DNA of 55,151 bases from Herpomyces periplanetae (taxonomy: Eukaryota > Ascomycota > Laboulbeniomycetes > Herpomycetales > Herpomycetaceae), in NCBI GenBank assembly GCA_009733715.1, contig WMKJ01000089.1, forward strand, positions 1-55,151. Direction: 5' to 3'. Below, piece after piece: positions 1 to 10,519 of this stretch (positions are counted from its first letter, which is position 1; each line of letters begins with the position of its first letter). A program made the position numbers and the translations under genes. A model generated the notes under the pieces. The model saw only the letters and a list, made by a program, of their open reading frames with translations, did not search any database and had not been told where the DNA came from.

Positions 1-89
1 ATTACCCGATTAGCTCCCGTTAAGTTAACACCCAGACCGCCCACCTTCGTTGTTAACAAGAATAAATCCAACATATTGTCATCTACTAA
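1..89. repeat. Left-end inverted repeat arm (partner 2198-2286)
   Basis: Bases 1-89 are an exact reverse complement of bases 2198-2286, which encode helicase motif V of the RAD26 gene that follows. The match stops at base 90. The loop is 2108 bp. The arm reaches base 1, so its true length cannot be seen. It replaces whatever sequence normally precedes RAD26. It is most likely a fold-back chimera rather than a biological repeat (see findings). Confidence 0.97.
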
Positions 90-3000
90 CTCAGCAACTT
101 GAACGGCTCAACTTACAGCGTCGCCTGACGTCCAGCTCATCTCGTCGTTCGCAGGCTTTGATCGAAATTCCCAAGTTGGAAAATCGGATTAGACTATGTG
201 ATATTGATATATTACAGATTCAACAAAGAGTTGACCAACGTAAAAAGCATCACAAAGCCTTGCAACAAGTGCACCAAAATGATGATTCTACGCCTCATGA
301 TAATCATTCTACGTTCAAGGGATATGATCGAGATTATTTGATACGTACTGGTAAAATTACGCCGTTTGATCAGGCATCTGCGGACTTTACCTGTAGTTCT
401 GATGAATCACCATCTAATCGGCTTAAACGTAAACTTGATTCACCATCGGTGGATGAATCTCCAAACAAACTAATTAATCCATACGGATTATTACACACTT
501 CCGAAAGTCCTTTTACCCATGACGATAGATCAGTTGATCAGCATGAAGCTGGTTATTCCGAGGAGAAGGAGGCCCATTCATCATTGGGTATTAATGTGAA
601 AAGTAAACGGCCCCGAAATGAGGAAATCATGGATTATGACGATGGTAACGAAGCGTTTTACCAGAAACGTTTATCTCTTTGGGTAGAAAAACGTTGTGCG
701 CTACGTGAAAGTGTGCTTCGATCGAGTAATGATTCTTCGCAAATTCCTACGTCTCATTCATCATCTCAGACAGCCGAATGGCATATGCCCCATCCAATTA
801 ATGGCGATGCTAAGATTTCCGATGGGTCACTAAGGATTCCCGGAGAAATTTATTCTGCGCTGTACCGGTATCAAAAAACCTGTGTTCAGTGGCTATACGA
901 ACTTTACTGCCGTAACGTTGGCGGTATAGTAGGAGATGAAATGGGTCTAGGTAAAACAGTACAAATTATATCATTCCTTGCTGGGCTGCACTATTCTAAA
1001 CTTTTGGTTAAGCCAATAATTATAGTAGCACCAGCAACTTTGATGAAACAATGGGCTAATGAGTTTCATCGATGGTGGCCTCCGTTGCGAATATTTATAC
1101 TCCATTCTTCAGGTAGTATGATGCAAGCTGGTAGTGATTCCCGGTCTTCGTCTGATCATGATTCAGATGTTGAATTCGGACAAAACTATTCATACGGGCA
1201 TTCTTCGTCGGCTATTTACAGGGCAGCCCGTAAAGCGGTTAATCGTGTACTTAAGAACGGTCACGTATTGATAACTACGTACGCGGGCTTACAGAATTTT
1301 GCGCCGCTTTTAATACCTATACATTGGCAATATGTTGTGCTGGACGAAGGCCATAAGATTCGAAATCCCAATGCTTCTGTCACTATCCACTGTAAAGAAC
1401 TTAAGAGTCGGCATCGTATCATACTCACGGGAACACCAGTTCAAAATAACTTGATTGAGTTATGGTCCCTGTTCGACTTTGTGTATCCTATGCGGCTGGG
1501 CTCGCTGGTGAACTTTCGGGAAAACTTTGAAATTCCCATTAGATTGGGTGGTTACGCCAGCGCAAGCAATTTGCAAGTACAAACCGCGTTGCACTGTGCT
1601 GAAGCATTAAAAGCAGTTATATGTGAATACTTTCTTCAGCGTTTCAAACGGGATGTTTCTGCAGACTTACCGAGTAAGCGCGAAACGGTTCTTTTCTGTA
1701 AATTAACACCGATTCAGCGTGCTGCATATAAAAAGTTTTTGGCGTCTGATGACATGAAAAGTATTCTTGATGGACGCAGACAGATATTATATGGTATTGA
1801 TATTTTGCGCAAAATATGTAATCACACAGATTTGTTACACCGAAGAAAAGTTGGTGTACGAAGACCCGATGCAAACGGATGCACGATGGATTCAACGTTT
1901 TGCTTGGACGAAACATCGGAGCATAGTGATAACTTGTATGGCGATGCACAGCGATCAGGTAAACTACTTGTATGTGGAGAATTGCTAAAATTGTGGAAGA
2001 GGCAAGGGCATAAAACTCTTTTATTTGCACAACAGCGTATCATGTTGGATATAATTGAATTGTACTTGAAACGCGATTTACCAGGGATAAGGTATTGTCG
2101 TATGGATGGGACGACAAATATCAAAGACCGACAACGACTCGTGGACATGTTTAATGATCATGCTAAGCGCAGCATGGAAGCAAGTGCATCGTCGAGTTTA
2201 GTAGATGACAATATGTTGGATTTATTCTTGTTAACAACGAAGGTGGGCGGTCTGGGTGTTAACTTAACGGGAGCTAATCGGGTAATTATATTCGACCCGG
2301 ACTGGAACCCTTGCACTGATATTCAAGCACGTGAACGAGCATGGCGGTTGGGACAGTCGCGAAGTGTACAAGTTTATCGGATGATGACACAAGGGACTAT
2401 TGAAGAAAAGATTTACCAACGGCAACTATTTAAGCAATTTCTCACGCAAAGAGTGCTTAATGCGCCTAGTAATTCGTCTGTTGGTGGAGCTGCTGGCCAG
2501 CCTGTTCAGTCGAATTTTATGGCGCAAGATTTGCACGATTTGTTCACGTTTAAAGAGGACCAGGTTAACCTTGACGATGATAAACCGGCTATAGACGAAA
2601 TTTTTGCAGGTTCGCCGAATGACTTGACGGAAGAAAGTATGGAAAAACGGGATGAAATGAACACGATAAATCAGTTTTCTCACATGTTTCGTGCTGAAGA
2701 ACTGAAAGAAAGCATAGTGCAAAAAAGCGGATCTGGGGAAGTGAAAGATACGATGCTTCAATGTATTTTACCTAAAGGTCTAAATTCAAATGTAAGCGGC
2801 AGCGCTAAATCGGATAAATCAGGGTCAGTTAGCAAGAGTGCAGTACAACCCGATGATGCCACTATCACAGCAGAAGCTAAGCGAATAGCGGATAAAGCGA
2901 CACGGGTGTTAGTGCAAGCAGCAGAGCTAGCTAAGAGTGCGGTACCGGGAACAGTAACGTGGACTGGTATGCAAGGCACGTACGGACGTCATGATGCACG

Positions 3001-3397
3001 GCAATACACGAACGGTGGAAGAGCGATAACGCATAAAGTTTGTGAACGTGGTGAAAATGATGAAGTTGCATTTTCTATGACACGCGAAGAGGGAGAATTA
3101 TTGCCCATAGTTTGCGATTTATTCGCGCAACACGGTGGATGTTTACGGACGCACGACCTGTTAAAGCGTGTAGAACCTTTACTCACGTCTATAGCTGTAC
3201 GATATGATCGCACTGGATGTGATGCGTCGAGTGTTAAAGCAACTTCCAAGGGTAACGCTAGCACGGGTGCGCATGCACTGAAGCGCGTGTTACGTCGCAT
3301 TGCTGTACTTGTTAAACCCGTGTTACCACCCCACACCGACCCGACTACTTCTAAAGGACAAGGTGTATGGAAATTACGGGACGAATGGCGCAAATAA
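90..3397 (+). CDS. RAD26: RAD26/CSB (ERCC6) SNF2-family ATPase, 5' truncated
   Basis: This is the DNA-dependent ATPase of transcription-coupled nucleotide excision repair, acting on RNA polymerase II stalled at lesions in the nucleus. The frame runs uninterrupted to TAA at 3395-3397 and encodes about 1100 residues. SNF2 motifs appear in order: motif [10 protein letters not shown] (about 932-958), Walker B DEGH (about 1342-1353; DEGH is typical of the CSB branch), motif [12 protein letters not shown], and motifs V and VI in VGGLGVNL and RAWRLGQ. The C-terminal 70 residues, with [11 protein letters not shown], resemble the ubiquitin-binding or winged-helix end of CSB. Yeast Rad26 has 1085 residues and human CSB 1493. 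No ATG precedes the helicase part in frame. The frame upstream of base 90 comes from the inverted repeat, so the true N-terminus is missing. No introns are seen. Confidence 0.93.
2198..2286. repeat. Internal partner of left-end inverted repeat
   Basis: This is the internal arm of the 89-bp perfect inverted repeat whose other arm is 1-89. It lies within RAD26 and codes for part of motif V, so this copy is the native one. Confidence 0.97.
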
Positions 3398-3992
3398 GTG
3401 AGTGGACTTTACGTTAGTGGGAAGCACAGGCTTCATTAAAACGTATTGAATGGGCGTTTGCCGGAACGAGCGCGCGTATGTAATGAAACTTCAAGCATAT
3501 GCTTGAACACTTACAGTTACGATTAGTGGTCGATTAAACTGCTTTAATTAATGCGTAAGGTGTGCATGGAACGTGACAAATTAGCATAATAAAAGCCCAA
3601 GGAGAAAACTGGTGCAAATTTAAGGCGAAGAGGGGCAGGTATATCCCAGTGAACTAGCAGGAATGCATCGCAAAAGCATTATGAACAGGCACACGAGAGC
3701 GAAGGGGGTAAACCAGTAGGCTTGGAGCATGAGGTAAGATGGGAGAATGAATAAAAGTAGTAACTGGCTAGTGATAGAGCGAGCAGATATAACGTATTTG
3801 AAAGTTTATGGGCGCACAGTGGTGCACGCACGCACAAAGTAGATAATAGATGAATGATGAGCGGACACGAGGGGTAGTGGAAAGGGACGAGCGCATGCTA
3901 GCGTGTGCTAACATGGATATTCGAACTATCGATAGGACACGGCTGGGAGTATCAAGGGTAATATACGGGCGAGCGGGTAGATTAAAGGATGA
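3398..3992. other. Intergenic, convergent gene ends
   Basis: About 600 bp between the RAD26 stop and the stop of the opposing DUF7137 gene. It should hold two 3' UTRs and terminators. I see no conserved frame, hairpin or polyadenylation signal that I would defend. The small open frame on the + strand at 3850-4071 is mostly antisense to the DUF7137 3' exon. Confidence 0.6.
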
Positions 3993-5266
3993 TTATGATA
4001 GGATCGGCGGAGGGGCAGGAGATCCAGACAGAGAGTTGGCGGAAGCACGGGCCCAGGACGTTATAAAGTAAGAAAAGGATAACAAGGTGCCAAAGGACAG
4101 CATGGTCAAGGAAAAGAGGGAGTCACCGTTGGATTTCCAGAAACTCGAAGCGAGAGACTTGGGACAAGTAGCACACTCGAACTCTAAATTGAACGATGCG
4201 AAGCGTTAGTATTAAGGTTAAGAGATAACAAGAAGAAATACAGAATCAATGCCAGACGGTTGGTCAGGAGCCGATAAGCGTTTGTTTGTACACTTGGGGG
4301 ATTTTGGAGCAAAGGAGGTGTTATAGGGGAAAGAATAACCACGAGAACAGTTAGCGGGAAAAAATAGTTGGTTAACTTACGGCTCAACGGAGTATAGGGC
4401 TGGGGGGAGTACATGCCGAAGGAGAAGCGATTCGACACGCCCAAATATCCAGCCTTGGGGATTGCGCTGATGCTGCTGTCGGAATCGTGGATAATAAGTG
4501 TGTAAGTTTCGGTGAGCAAGGGAATGGCGGCAGAGGCCTGGTATCGTCGGGTATCCCAAATGATGCGACCGGTTGGTTCGACGGTCATATTACGGGTTAG
4601 CGTGTACATAGCTTGGTTTGCCGTACAGGTTGCTAAAACGTCGATTGCAGTAGGCGTGATACTCAAAGATGTATAGTTCCAAGCAAAAGTAACAAAATCA
4701 CCGATTTTGTAGAACTCGGGGCCAGATATAGGAGCTGGGGTGATCATGTTTACACCACCAGGGGGTAATCTTGGATCAAAGGCAGTGATTCTTAACCTTT
4801 TATTACGATTTTCACCGTTTCCTCCACGGGTATTACTATTGAAGCCACCGTTATTACCACTGTTTCCACCTATTACACGGGTACCACCACCGTTATCCAT
4901 GTTACCGTTGGGGGATTGGCCATTTTGTGAATCGGCGCGAAAAGAACCAGACGATTGTGCCAAGGGAGAAGCAGCATTTCCCCCTGGTGGGTTGAAAAAA
5001 GCGGTTGGAGAAGGGTCATCTCGTTTGGCAAGGGTGTGGTAAGCGGAGACGGTAGCGTGGACGAGAAAAGATTCGAGTGCTGAGTGGGAGATTTGATATG
5101 GGGAAGAAGCTGTTTCAACGGAAGAGAAAAGTATATTTGATGAGGGGATAGAAGGTTGAGTAGGTGATGGCCAAGCATATGTATACACGGAAAGTCTGGA
5201 TAGAGTGAGGAACGACAAGATCCAAAAGACAAGTAAGCCTAAAGGCGGAAAAGGTGAGCGCAGCAT
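3993..5266 (-). CDS. DUF7137-type fungal secreted/membrane glycoprotein, two exons
   Basis: Proposed CDS is complement(join(3993..4183,4381..5266)), 358 residues. ATG is at 5264-5266. The N-terminus is a hydrophobic signal or anchor, then a Ser/Asn/Gly-rich linker, then an Ig-like domain (about residues 155-295) with FYKIGD, TFAWNYTSLS, YTLIIHDSDSS and PQPYTPLS, which I recognise as the fungal DUF7137 family. Reading straight through gives an implausible tail. A GTAAGT donor at 4380, a TACTAAC branch and a TTTAG acceptor at 4184 define a 197-bp intron. The 3' exon then supplies QFECATC, the expected Cys pair, followed by a transmembrane segment SLTMLSFGTLLSFSYF and a short tail. Both phases agree (phase 1). 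The role is unknown; cell-surface location is inferred. Confidence 0.85.
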
Positions 5267-5823
5267 GGCGGACCAAAGTTAAGAGGAAAAGAATGAAAGG
5301 AGAAGGAAAAGAAGGAACCGGGAAGAAGTTAAAGCAGTCCAAGGGAAAGTAGGGAAGTAAAGAACAAGGTGCCAATGCGAAGGAAAGAAACGCGTGAGCT
5401 AGATTAGAGAGTAATGAATTAAATATATGAAAGGTAAGCGGTAGGGGGGAAAGTCAAAGGAAGATGGGAATTTAAGGGGGAAGAGAAGTTGGTTATGAGA
5501 ACAAACGCGAATTTGTAGTAGCAAGAAGGGCAATGACAGGTCAAGGTAAACCCTTTTGAAATGATAAAGACCTAAGCGGAGTTTCGGGTCTAGATAGAAG
5601 AATATTTAGGCGGAGTAAAGAGTAGCCATGCTGAAAAAACCAAATGAGCCGAATTAAAGAAAAAAGGAAGAGAAGAGCAGAGAGAGCACCCAAGTAAAAT
5701 CAAAAAAAATTCAAATCATCGTGATGATGGTGAAGACAAACTCGACGAAGCGAAATTTAAACAAGCAAGCCGGGACCGGAAAAACAATGATTCGCAGGGC
5801 AAAGCAGGGGCCGGGCCGATGAA
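5267..5823. other. Intergenic, upstream of DUF7137 gene
   Basis: 557 bp between two tandem minus-strand genes. The plus strand is purine-rich, so the transcribed strand is pyrimidine-rich, as is common in front of fungal starts. No TATA box is convincing. The Oms1-like 3' end should terminate here. Confidence 0.5.
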
Positions 5824-8800
5824 TCACGTGGATGCGGAGGCCCGGGAAGCCGGGGGGGGGGAGGCGTGATTTGCCGAGGGGCGGGGCCGGAGTTCGAGGA
5901 GGTAGACGGTGCCGAGGTGGAAGCGCTCGAGCCGAGAAATTTGGAGATTGGACTGTTGGATGATAGAGAGAATATCACGATTCCACCAACATCCGTAGTT
6001 ACGGGCGTGCTTGGGAGCTGCGTGGTCTAGTATTCGGTTGAGCCAGGCGTATTTGGATCTGCCGTGTTCCAAGAGCAGTATGCGGCCATCGGGCCGAAGA
6101 AGGCTTTCAAAATGCCGTAATACTCGAACGGGATCTTTTTGTGAACAGATTCCCATGGTTTGAACTATACAATCAAATGATCCTATTTCTAGTCCGTTAA
6201 CTAATACTTGCGAAACTGATGAGGCAGATGGAATTGGAGATGAATTGCCTGCTAACGGGGGACGAAGTGATGGTCGAGTAGGAGACTTGACAATTATATT
6301 ATCCTTGGTGTAATCGCATACATCACCGCACCACCATCGAACCCTACGATTGCGTCGTGGATACACTTTAGCGTATTTTTCTTGCCATTTTGTCCTGGCT
6401 ACATCTAACATGGCTCGACTTGAATCAATAAACACTACTCGATTGACCCAACCATTCTCTCGACACTTTTGTAATGACTGTTCAACATCCAATGACGTTG
6501 AATCGCAAATAGATACAGGCGCAAAATCATAATAGTTTGCATTTCTGCCTGTTCCAGTACTTGCTTCAAGTACATCTCCGTATGCTCTCTTTATCAATCG
6601 CTTGCGCATCCGATTGATTCCCGACAGCATTTCAAACATGTATACCGATCTATCATACTCCCGTGCTATACTATCATATCGCTTTGAATAGTCGGTCTGA
6701 AGTTCGGGAGCCTGTTCCAACCCATTGCTTCTATCCCAGTACCCCTTTTTCATATCATCATCTTCTACAATTCTGCCATCTTCATCTACTTTGGTATCTG
6801 GAATTTGTCCTGCTAAACTTTTCCATAAACTTCCCAAGTAAAATCCAGCTCCCATTGCTGTTACACTTGCTCCTGCTATTCCTATAAATTTTGCAACTTT
6901 AATCACTCGCTTTGCTTCATCATTTGTCTCTGTGCTTTTCATATTTTCCCCTTTTCTTCCATTGGTAAACCTTCTAGTGTTTATATTCATTATGGTCTTC
7001 CCCGATGATCTAACTCTAAAATGCCTTGAACTTTTCATTGTCCATATTTTCACTTCATTCTGACCTTCCCCCTCTAAATTCATATTTGAACATCCACCGT
7101 TCATCATTTGAGTTCCTCCCATTAACTCACTTCCTCGTCGAATCATTATCGTATCATCATCATCTTTTTCTCCCAAACGAGTTCGTAATCCCCAATTAAT
7201 CGCACTCCCTAAAAGTTTGGGTATTAGAGATGACCCTCTGCTAACTTTCCCGCACCCTTCGCCACCCCAAATATTATTTTCACTCTTCACAAGACTGTCA
7301 TATCGCTTTTCTCCCGGATTCGTTAATATTAATTCATCAGTATCAAATAACGTTGATACGCCACTTAATATAGTTGCATGTTGCGCCCGCTTGTACGCCT
7401 CTTCTCTGCTACCTATACTAAATTCTTTAGTGCTCGACAATTCCTTTGTTTCTTCTTCATTACTCTCTCGAACCTCTTCCCTTATTTTAACAAGTTCATC
7501 TTCAAATAAACTTTCGTTCAATGTACTCGCTCGGTTAAGGTATCGTGAACGCCAGGATCCTCTTTTACTATGTTTGTCAAACTCCCATTTATTTGACATT
7601 GAATTGAAAACGGATGATATCCCACTAGTCAAGCCAAATGGTGTATTCCACTCACTACCAGCGTGCGATTGTTGGATGTCATTGTTATCGAAGCAAAATT
7701 TTGGTATACGTTTAAGTTGATTATAATTTCTTTGACTTTCATGCGAGGGCTTATCGCAACTGTTACTTGAAGGCCTTAGGCTAAGTCCATCTATATCTCC
7801 CTCTAGATTCCTGCTGGCTTGAGTATACTTAGTTTCAGAATCGTTGCATTCCCTCGGGCAGTTTCTGGTTTTTAATTCATATGGACATAAGCAAGAACTA
7901 GTAAGTTTAATGTCATCCAACGCATTATTAAATTCATTAAATTCCACTGTGCTTCTATACTCTGCAATCTTTTGAGTAATGTCTAACTTCCCCGCGTTAT
8001 TCAATGGAAGCTTGCTGGCCAATTCTCCCATTTGTTTCATTTTGACTTTTTCACTCTCTTGCCTCTGTAAACATACTTTTTCCCCATTATTCAACTTTTC
8101 TGTTGTTGAATCAGGCGATTCAAGAATCCATGATGATTGCGAGGTTATTTTTTTATTACATGGTAACGTTTCATTTAAATCACACCATTTAAACGATTCC
8201 AGCGTTAACTCATGCACATCCAATTCCGTTTTATTCTGGTTATCTTTCCCTCGATGTTCTCCGTTGTTGGTCGCATACAACGTTGTTATGTTAGTCGTAG
8301 CTGAGCTCACGCTAGTCGAATGTATCTTTCGTTGTAACCTTTTGTGACCGTCAATTACGGTAAATTGTCTTTGCGATAGTACTGAACGAACTGAATTTAA
8401 CGATGATAAATTCATCGTTGAGGTAAAGCGGTGTGGCAATCGAGTGGGATTAGTATTGAAGAAAACTCGTTTCTCGTTCATACTTGTGAATTGGTTAATA
8501 TTAAAATTGGCGATTTGTATATCATGAGCGTCAAATATTGCAGGGCTAGTTCTTGTGAGAACTAACCTTGTTGAACGGAACTGTGTAGTAAAGTCTGCTC
8601 GAGATGAATTAGATGGTCCAAGTAAGATTGAACGATAAGAAGGTAAATATGTACTAAAGTAAAAATAAGAAGAGAGATAGGATACTAAAGTGCTAGGCAA
8701 ATGTACCCGTCGCAAAACTGATAGTTTGTGTTTGCAGAAAACTTTAGTAACCACGGTCAAGTTGTTACAAGGCTTTATACTAAAATCAATTTGGTACCCA

Positions 8801-8943
8801 TGTTGGTTCATGATGATGAAAGGGGGAGCGGACAACGGGGCAAAAGTTGGGCGGAGAAGAAATGAACGGGTATGTAGACGTCTACAACCTGCGCGTATAC
8901 ATAGATGGGGCAAGGAGAGTCGGACTAGTAGACAAAGATCCAT
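5824..8943 (-). CDS. OMS1: Oms1-like mitochondrial inner-membrane methyltransferase with long N-terminal region
   Basis: A single open frame of 1039 residues with ATG at 8941-8943. The first 40 residues are rich in Arg, Leu and Ser with few acidic residues, fitting a mitochondrial presequence. Residues of about 60-680 are low-complexity, Ser/Asn/Glu-rich and show no family I know. From about residue 683 there is a transmembrane segment (FIGIAGASVTAMGAGFYLG), then the paired motif YDSIAREYDRS, SAM-binding motif I VLEASTGTGRN (about 791-801), an acidic post-I loop, FDCIVQTMG, LLRPDGRILLLEHG, and HARNYGCWWNRDI near the end. This TM-plus-methyltransferase order is that of yeast Oms1 (471 residues). 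The protein is about twice the family length because of the N-terminal region. An upstream or internal start cannot be excluded. The substrate is unknown. Confidence 0.75.
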   Translation of the reverse strand: MDLCLLVRLSLPHLCIRAGCRRLHTRSFLLRPTFAPLSAPPFIIMNQHGYQIDFSIKPCNNLTVVTKVFCKHKLSVLRRVHLPSTLVSYLSSYFYFSTYLPSYRSILLGPSNSSRADFTTQFRSTRLVLTRTSPAIFDAHDIQIANFNINQFTSMNEKRVFFNTNPTRLPHRFTSTMNLSSLNSVRSVLSQRQFTVIDGHKRLQRKIHSTSVSSATTNITTLYATNNGEHRGKDNQNKTELDVHELTLESFKWCDLNETLPCNKKITSQSSWILESPDSTTEKLNNGEKVCLQRQESEKVKMKQMGELASKLPLNNAGKLDITQKIAEYRSTVEFNEFNNALDDIKLTSSCLCPYELKTRNCPRECNDSETKYTQASRNLEGDIDGLSLRPSSNSCDKPSHESQRNYNQLKRIPKFCFDNNDIQQSHAGSEWNTPFGLTSGISSVFNSMSNKWEFDKHSKRGSWRSRYLNRASTLNESLFEDELVKIREEVRESNEEETKELSSTKEFSIGSREEAYKRAQHATILSGVSTLFDTDELILTNPGEKRYDSLVKSENNIWGGEGCGKVSRGSSLIPKLLGSAINWGLRTRLGEKDDDDTIMIRRGSELMGGTQMMNGGCSNMNLEGEGQNEVKIWTMKSSRHFRVRSSGKTIMNINTRRFTNGRKGENMKSTETNDEAKRVIKVAKFIGIAGASVTAMGAGFYLGSLWKSLAGQIPDTKVDEDGRIVEDDDMKKGYWDRSNGLEQAPELQTDYSKRYDSIAREYDRSVYMFEMLSGINRMRKRLIKRAYGDVLEASTGTGRNANYYDFAPVSICDSTSLDVEQSLQKCRENGWVNRVVFIDSSRAMLDVARTKWQEKYAKVYPRRNRRVRWWCGDVCDYTKDNIIVKSPTRPSLRPPLAGNSSPIPSASSVSQVLVNGLEIGSFDCIVQTMGICSQKDPVRVLRHFESLLRPDGRILLLEHGRSKYAWLNRILDHAAPKHARNYGCWWNRDILSIIQQSNLQISRLERFHLGTVYLLELRPRPSANHASPPPASRASAST

Positions 8944-10174
8944 GTGTAAGTGGTTAATATTAAGAGTACGGTTGAAAATATTTGTATGACGCAGGCGTTT
9001 ATTTCACGCTTAATCCACACTTCAACGTCTCAAACTGCGCGTTTACATGCGTAAAACGTGAAATCTTGGTAATATTAATGCATTAAAGGTTTATCCATGC
9101 ATACAAGCACGTCCACACTTACTCCTACGCACTATGACAGATGAAAATAAGTGTAGTGTGCGCCGTATTGTTTTTTTTTCAATTGAAGTTTAAATTTATA
9201 AATCAATAAGTTTCACTTGATAGTCGATAAAGTATAAAACTCGAATTTTTACTCCATCTAGATTAGCGTTAACGCGTGATGGGTAACATAAAATGTCGGA
9301 AAAAATGGTATTTAACATGACATATTGACGTATGCCAGATGTATGCACATACGCCAACAGTTTATCGAAGCAAGTCAGCATAAGCGTTAGAAGCATCTTG
9401 AAAGGCCAACTAGTGTTACTAGAAGAATTTAGGTGAGGATATATTCTCCATTATAAAGGCCCATGGAAGCAGATATCTGCCCAGTTGCCCCTAAAGTAAT
9501 TAAGACAGCGTATACCGTGGATATTTAGTGTAAAGAGCCGTAAATGTCAGTAATAAACTACGCTCACTATAAAGTGACTTTGTTATAATAAAGTCAACCT
9601 AACCATGTTAAAAAGCTGAACTAAAAGGTATTTTAATAGCTTAACTTAAAAACTGGGACTTAATGATTAAACAATTCTTCAAAACTACAAGCATACATAA
9701 CCAGGAACTTACGAAAAACTGTGTAATGGAAGAAGAATTTATGAGGCGTGGACAGGTTGGTTTACCCGTAGAAAACAAAATGGATTGGTAAAGGTAAGTT
9801 TAACCATTGGGTTAACGCATGATCTACTGAGTGCAAGCTAATTTAAGCGTGAGCTAAAAGTTAAATTAAAACTGTAATATCGAGAAATTGTTCTAAATAG
9901 TAATGAAACCACAGAAGCAGCAAAGAATGAATCGGACAGCCCGGAGGAAATAACATTGGTAGATACACACTAAAACAAATTATAGGATGGTGTACATGAA
10001 CAAATAACAATGAACCAGTAAAGGTACTCCTAGCAGTAGTTTATACACTATTCCATAAAGATTTTGACTGACACTAAATCCATATTCCATAAAAACACCT
10101 TTAAAACTCCCAAAGCCGCTCATCCAAACCAAAACCACAAAAATTGCCCAATCCGGTAATCAAACCAGACGAGA

Positions 10175-10222
10175 CGAGCACGTGCTCGCGTGGCGGTGGC
10201 GGTGGCGGTGATCGTGATCACG
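10175..10222. promoter_or_regulatory. E-box palindrome plus GTGGCG triplet repeat upstream of HMG-CoA synthase
   Basis: CGAGCACGTGCTCG at 10175-10188 is a perfect 14-bp palindrome centred on CACGTG. Directly after it come three tandem GTGGCG units (10190-10207), then GTGATCGTGATCACG (10208-10222). bHLH factors, including SREBP-type sterol regulators, bind E-boxes and SRE-like half sites. The position, about 300-345 bp before the HMG-CoA synthase ATG, makes a regulatory role likely, but the factor is inferred. Confidence 0.45.
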
Positions 10223-10418
10223 TTTGGGATCGGTGGCGCGTTGAATTGAAATGAAGATTTTGGGAATGTTGGATTGTCAAAAGAATTTTCTTCTTCCTTT
10301 TCCTTGTACACAATTTCTCTTTAGTTTTGGTGCAAGTATTTGCTGAACACGTTAATTTGTCTTTGGCCAGCTTTGTTCGTTTGATTTTGCTCTTATTCAC
10401 GTTTAGTCGTTCTCTTTT

Positions 10419-10428
10419 TATATAAAAA
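10419..10428 (+). promoter_or_regulatory. TATA box of HMG-CoA synthase
   Basis: TATATAAAAA, 92 bases before the ATG and downstream of the E-box cluster. Spacing suits a transcription start about 40-70 bases before the ATG. Confidence 0.55.
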
Positions 10429-10519
10429 CAGTAAAAATTACCCTTTTAATCACAGTGGGTTTGTCTGTATCCGCGTAATTATCCATTTAGACTTAACAGT
10501 CTCATTTTTCACTACGGAG

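Larger units (their letters stand above)
8944..10519. promoter_or_regulatory. Divergent promoter region, Oms1-like / HMG-CoA synthase
   Basis: About 1.6 kb of mostly AT-rich sequence between two divergent starts. The only distinct patch is a GC-rich stretch near 10165-10235 with an E-box palindrome and a GTGGCG repeat (listed separately), followed by a TATA box. I see no coding frame in the rest. Confidence 0.6.

Noticed and set aside
50-89. N-terminal residues of the RAD26 frame
   Set aside because: They come from the inverted-repeat arm, start with TTG rather than ATG, and are not part of the native protein.
3850-4071. 73-codon open frame on the plus strand
   Set aside because: It overlaps the antisense of the DUF7137 3' exon, is rich in Arg and Gly from composition, and has no family resemblance.
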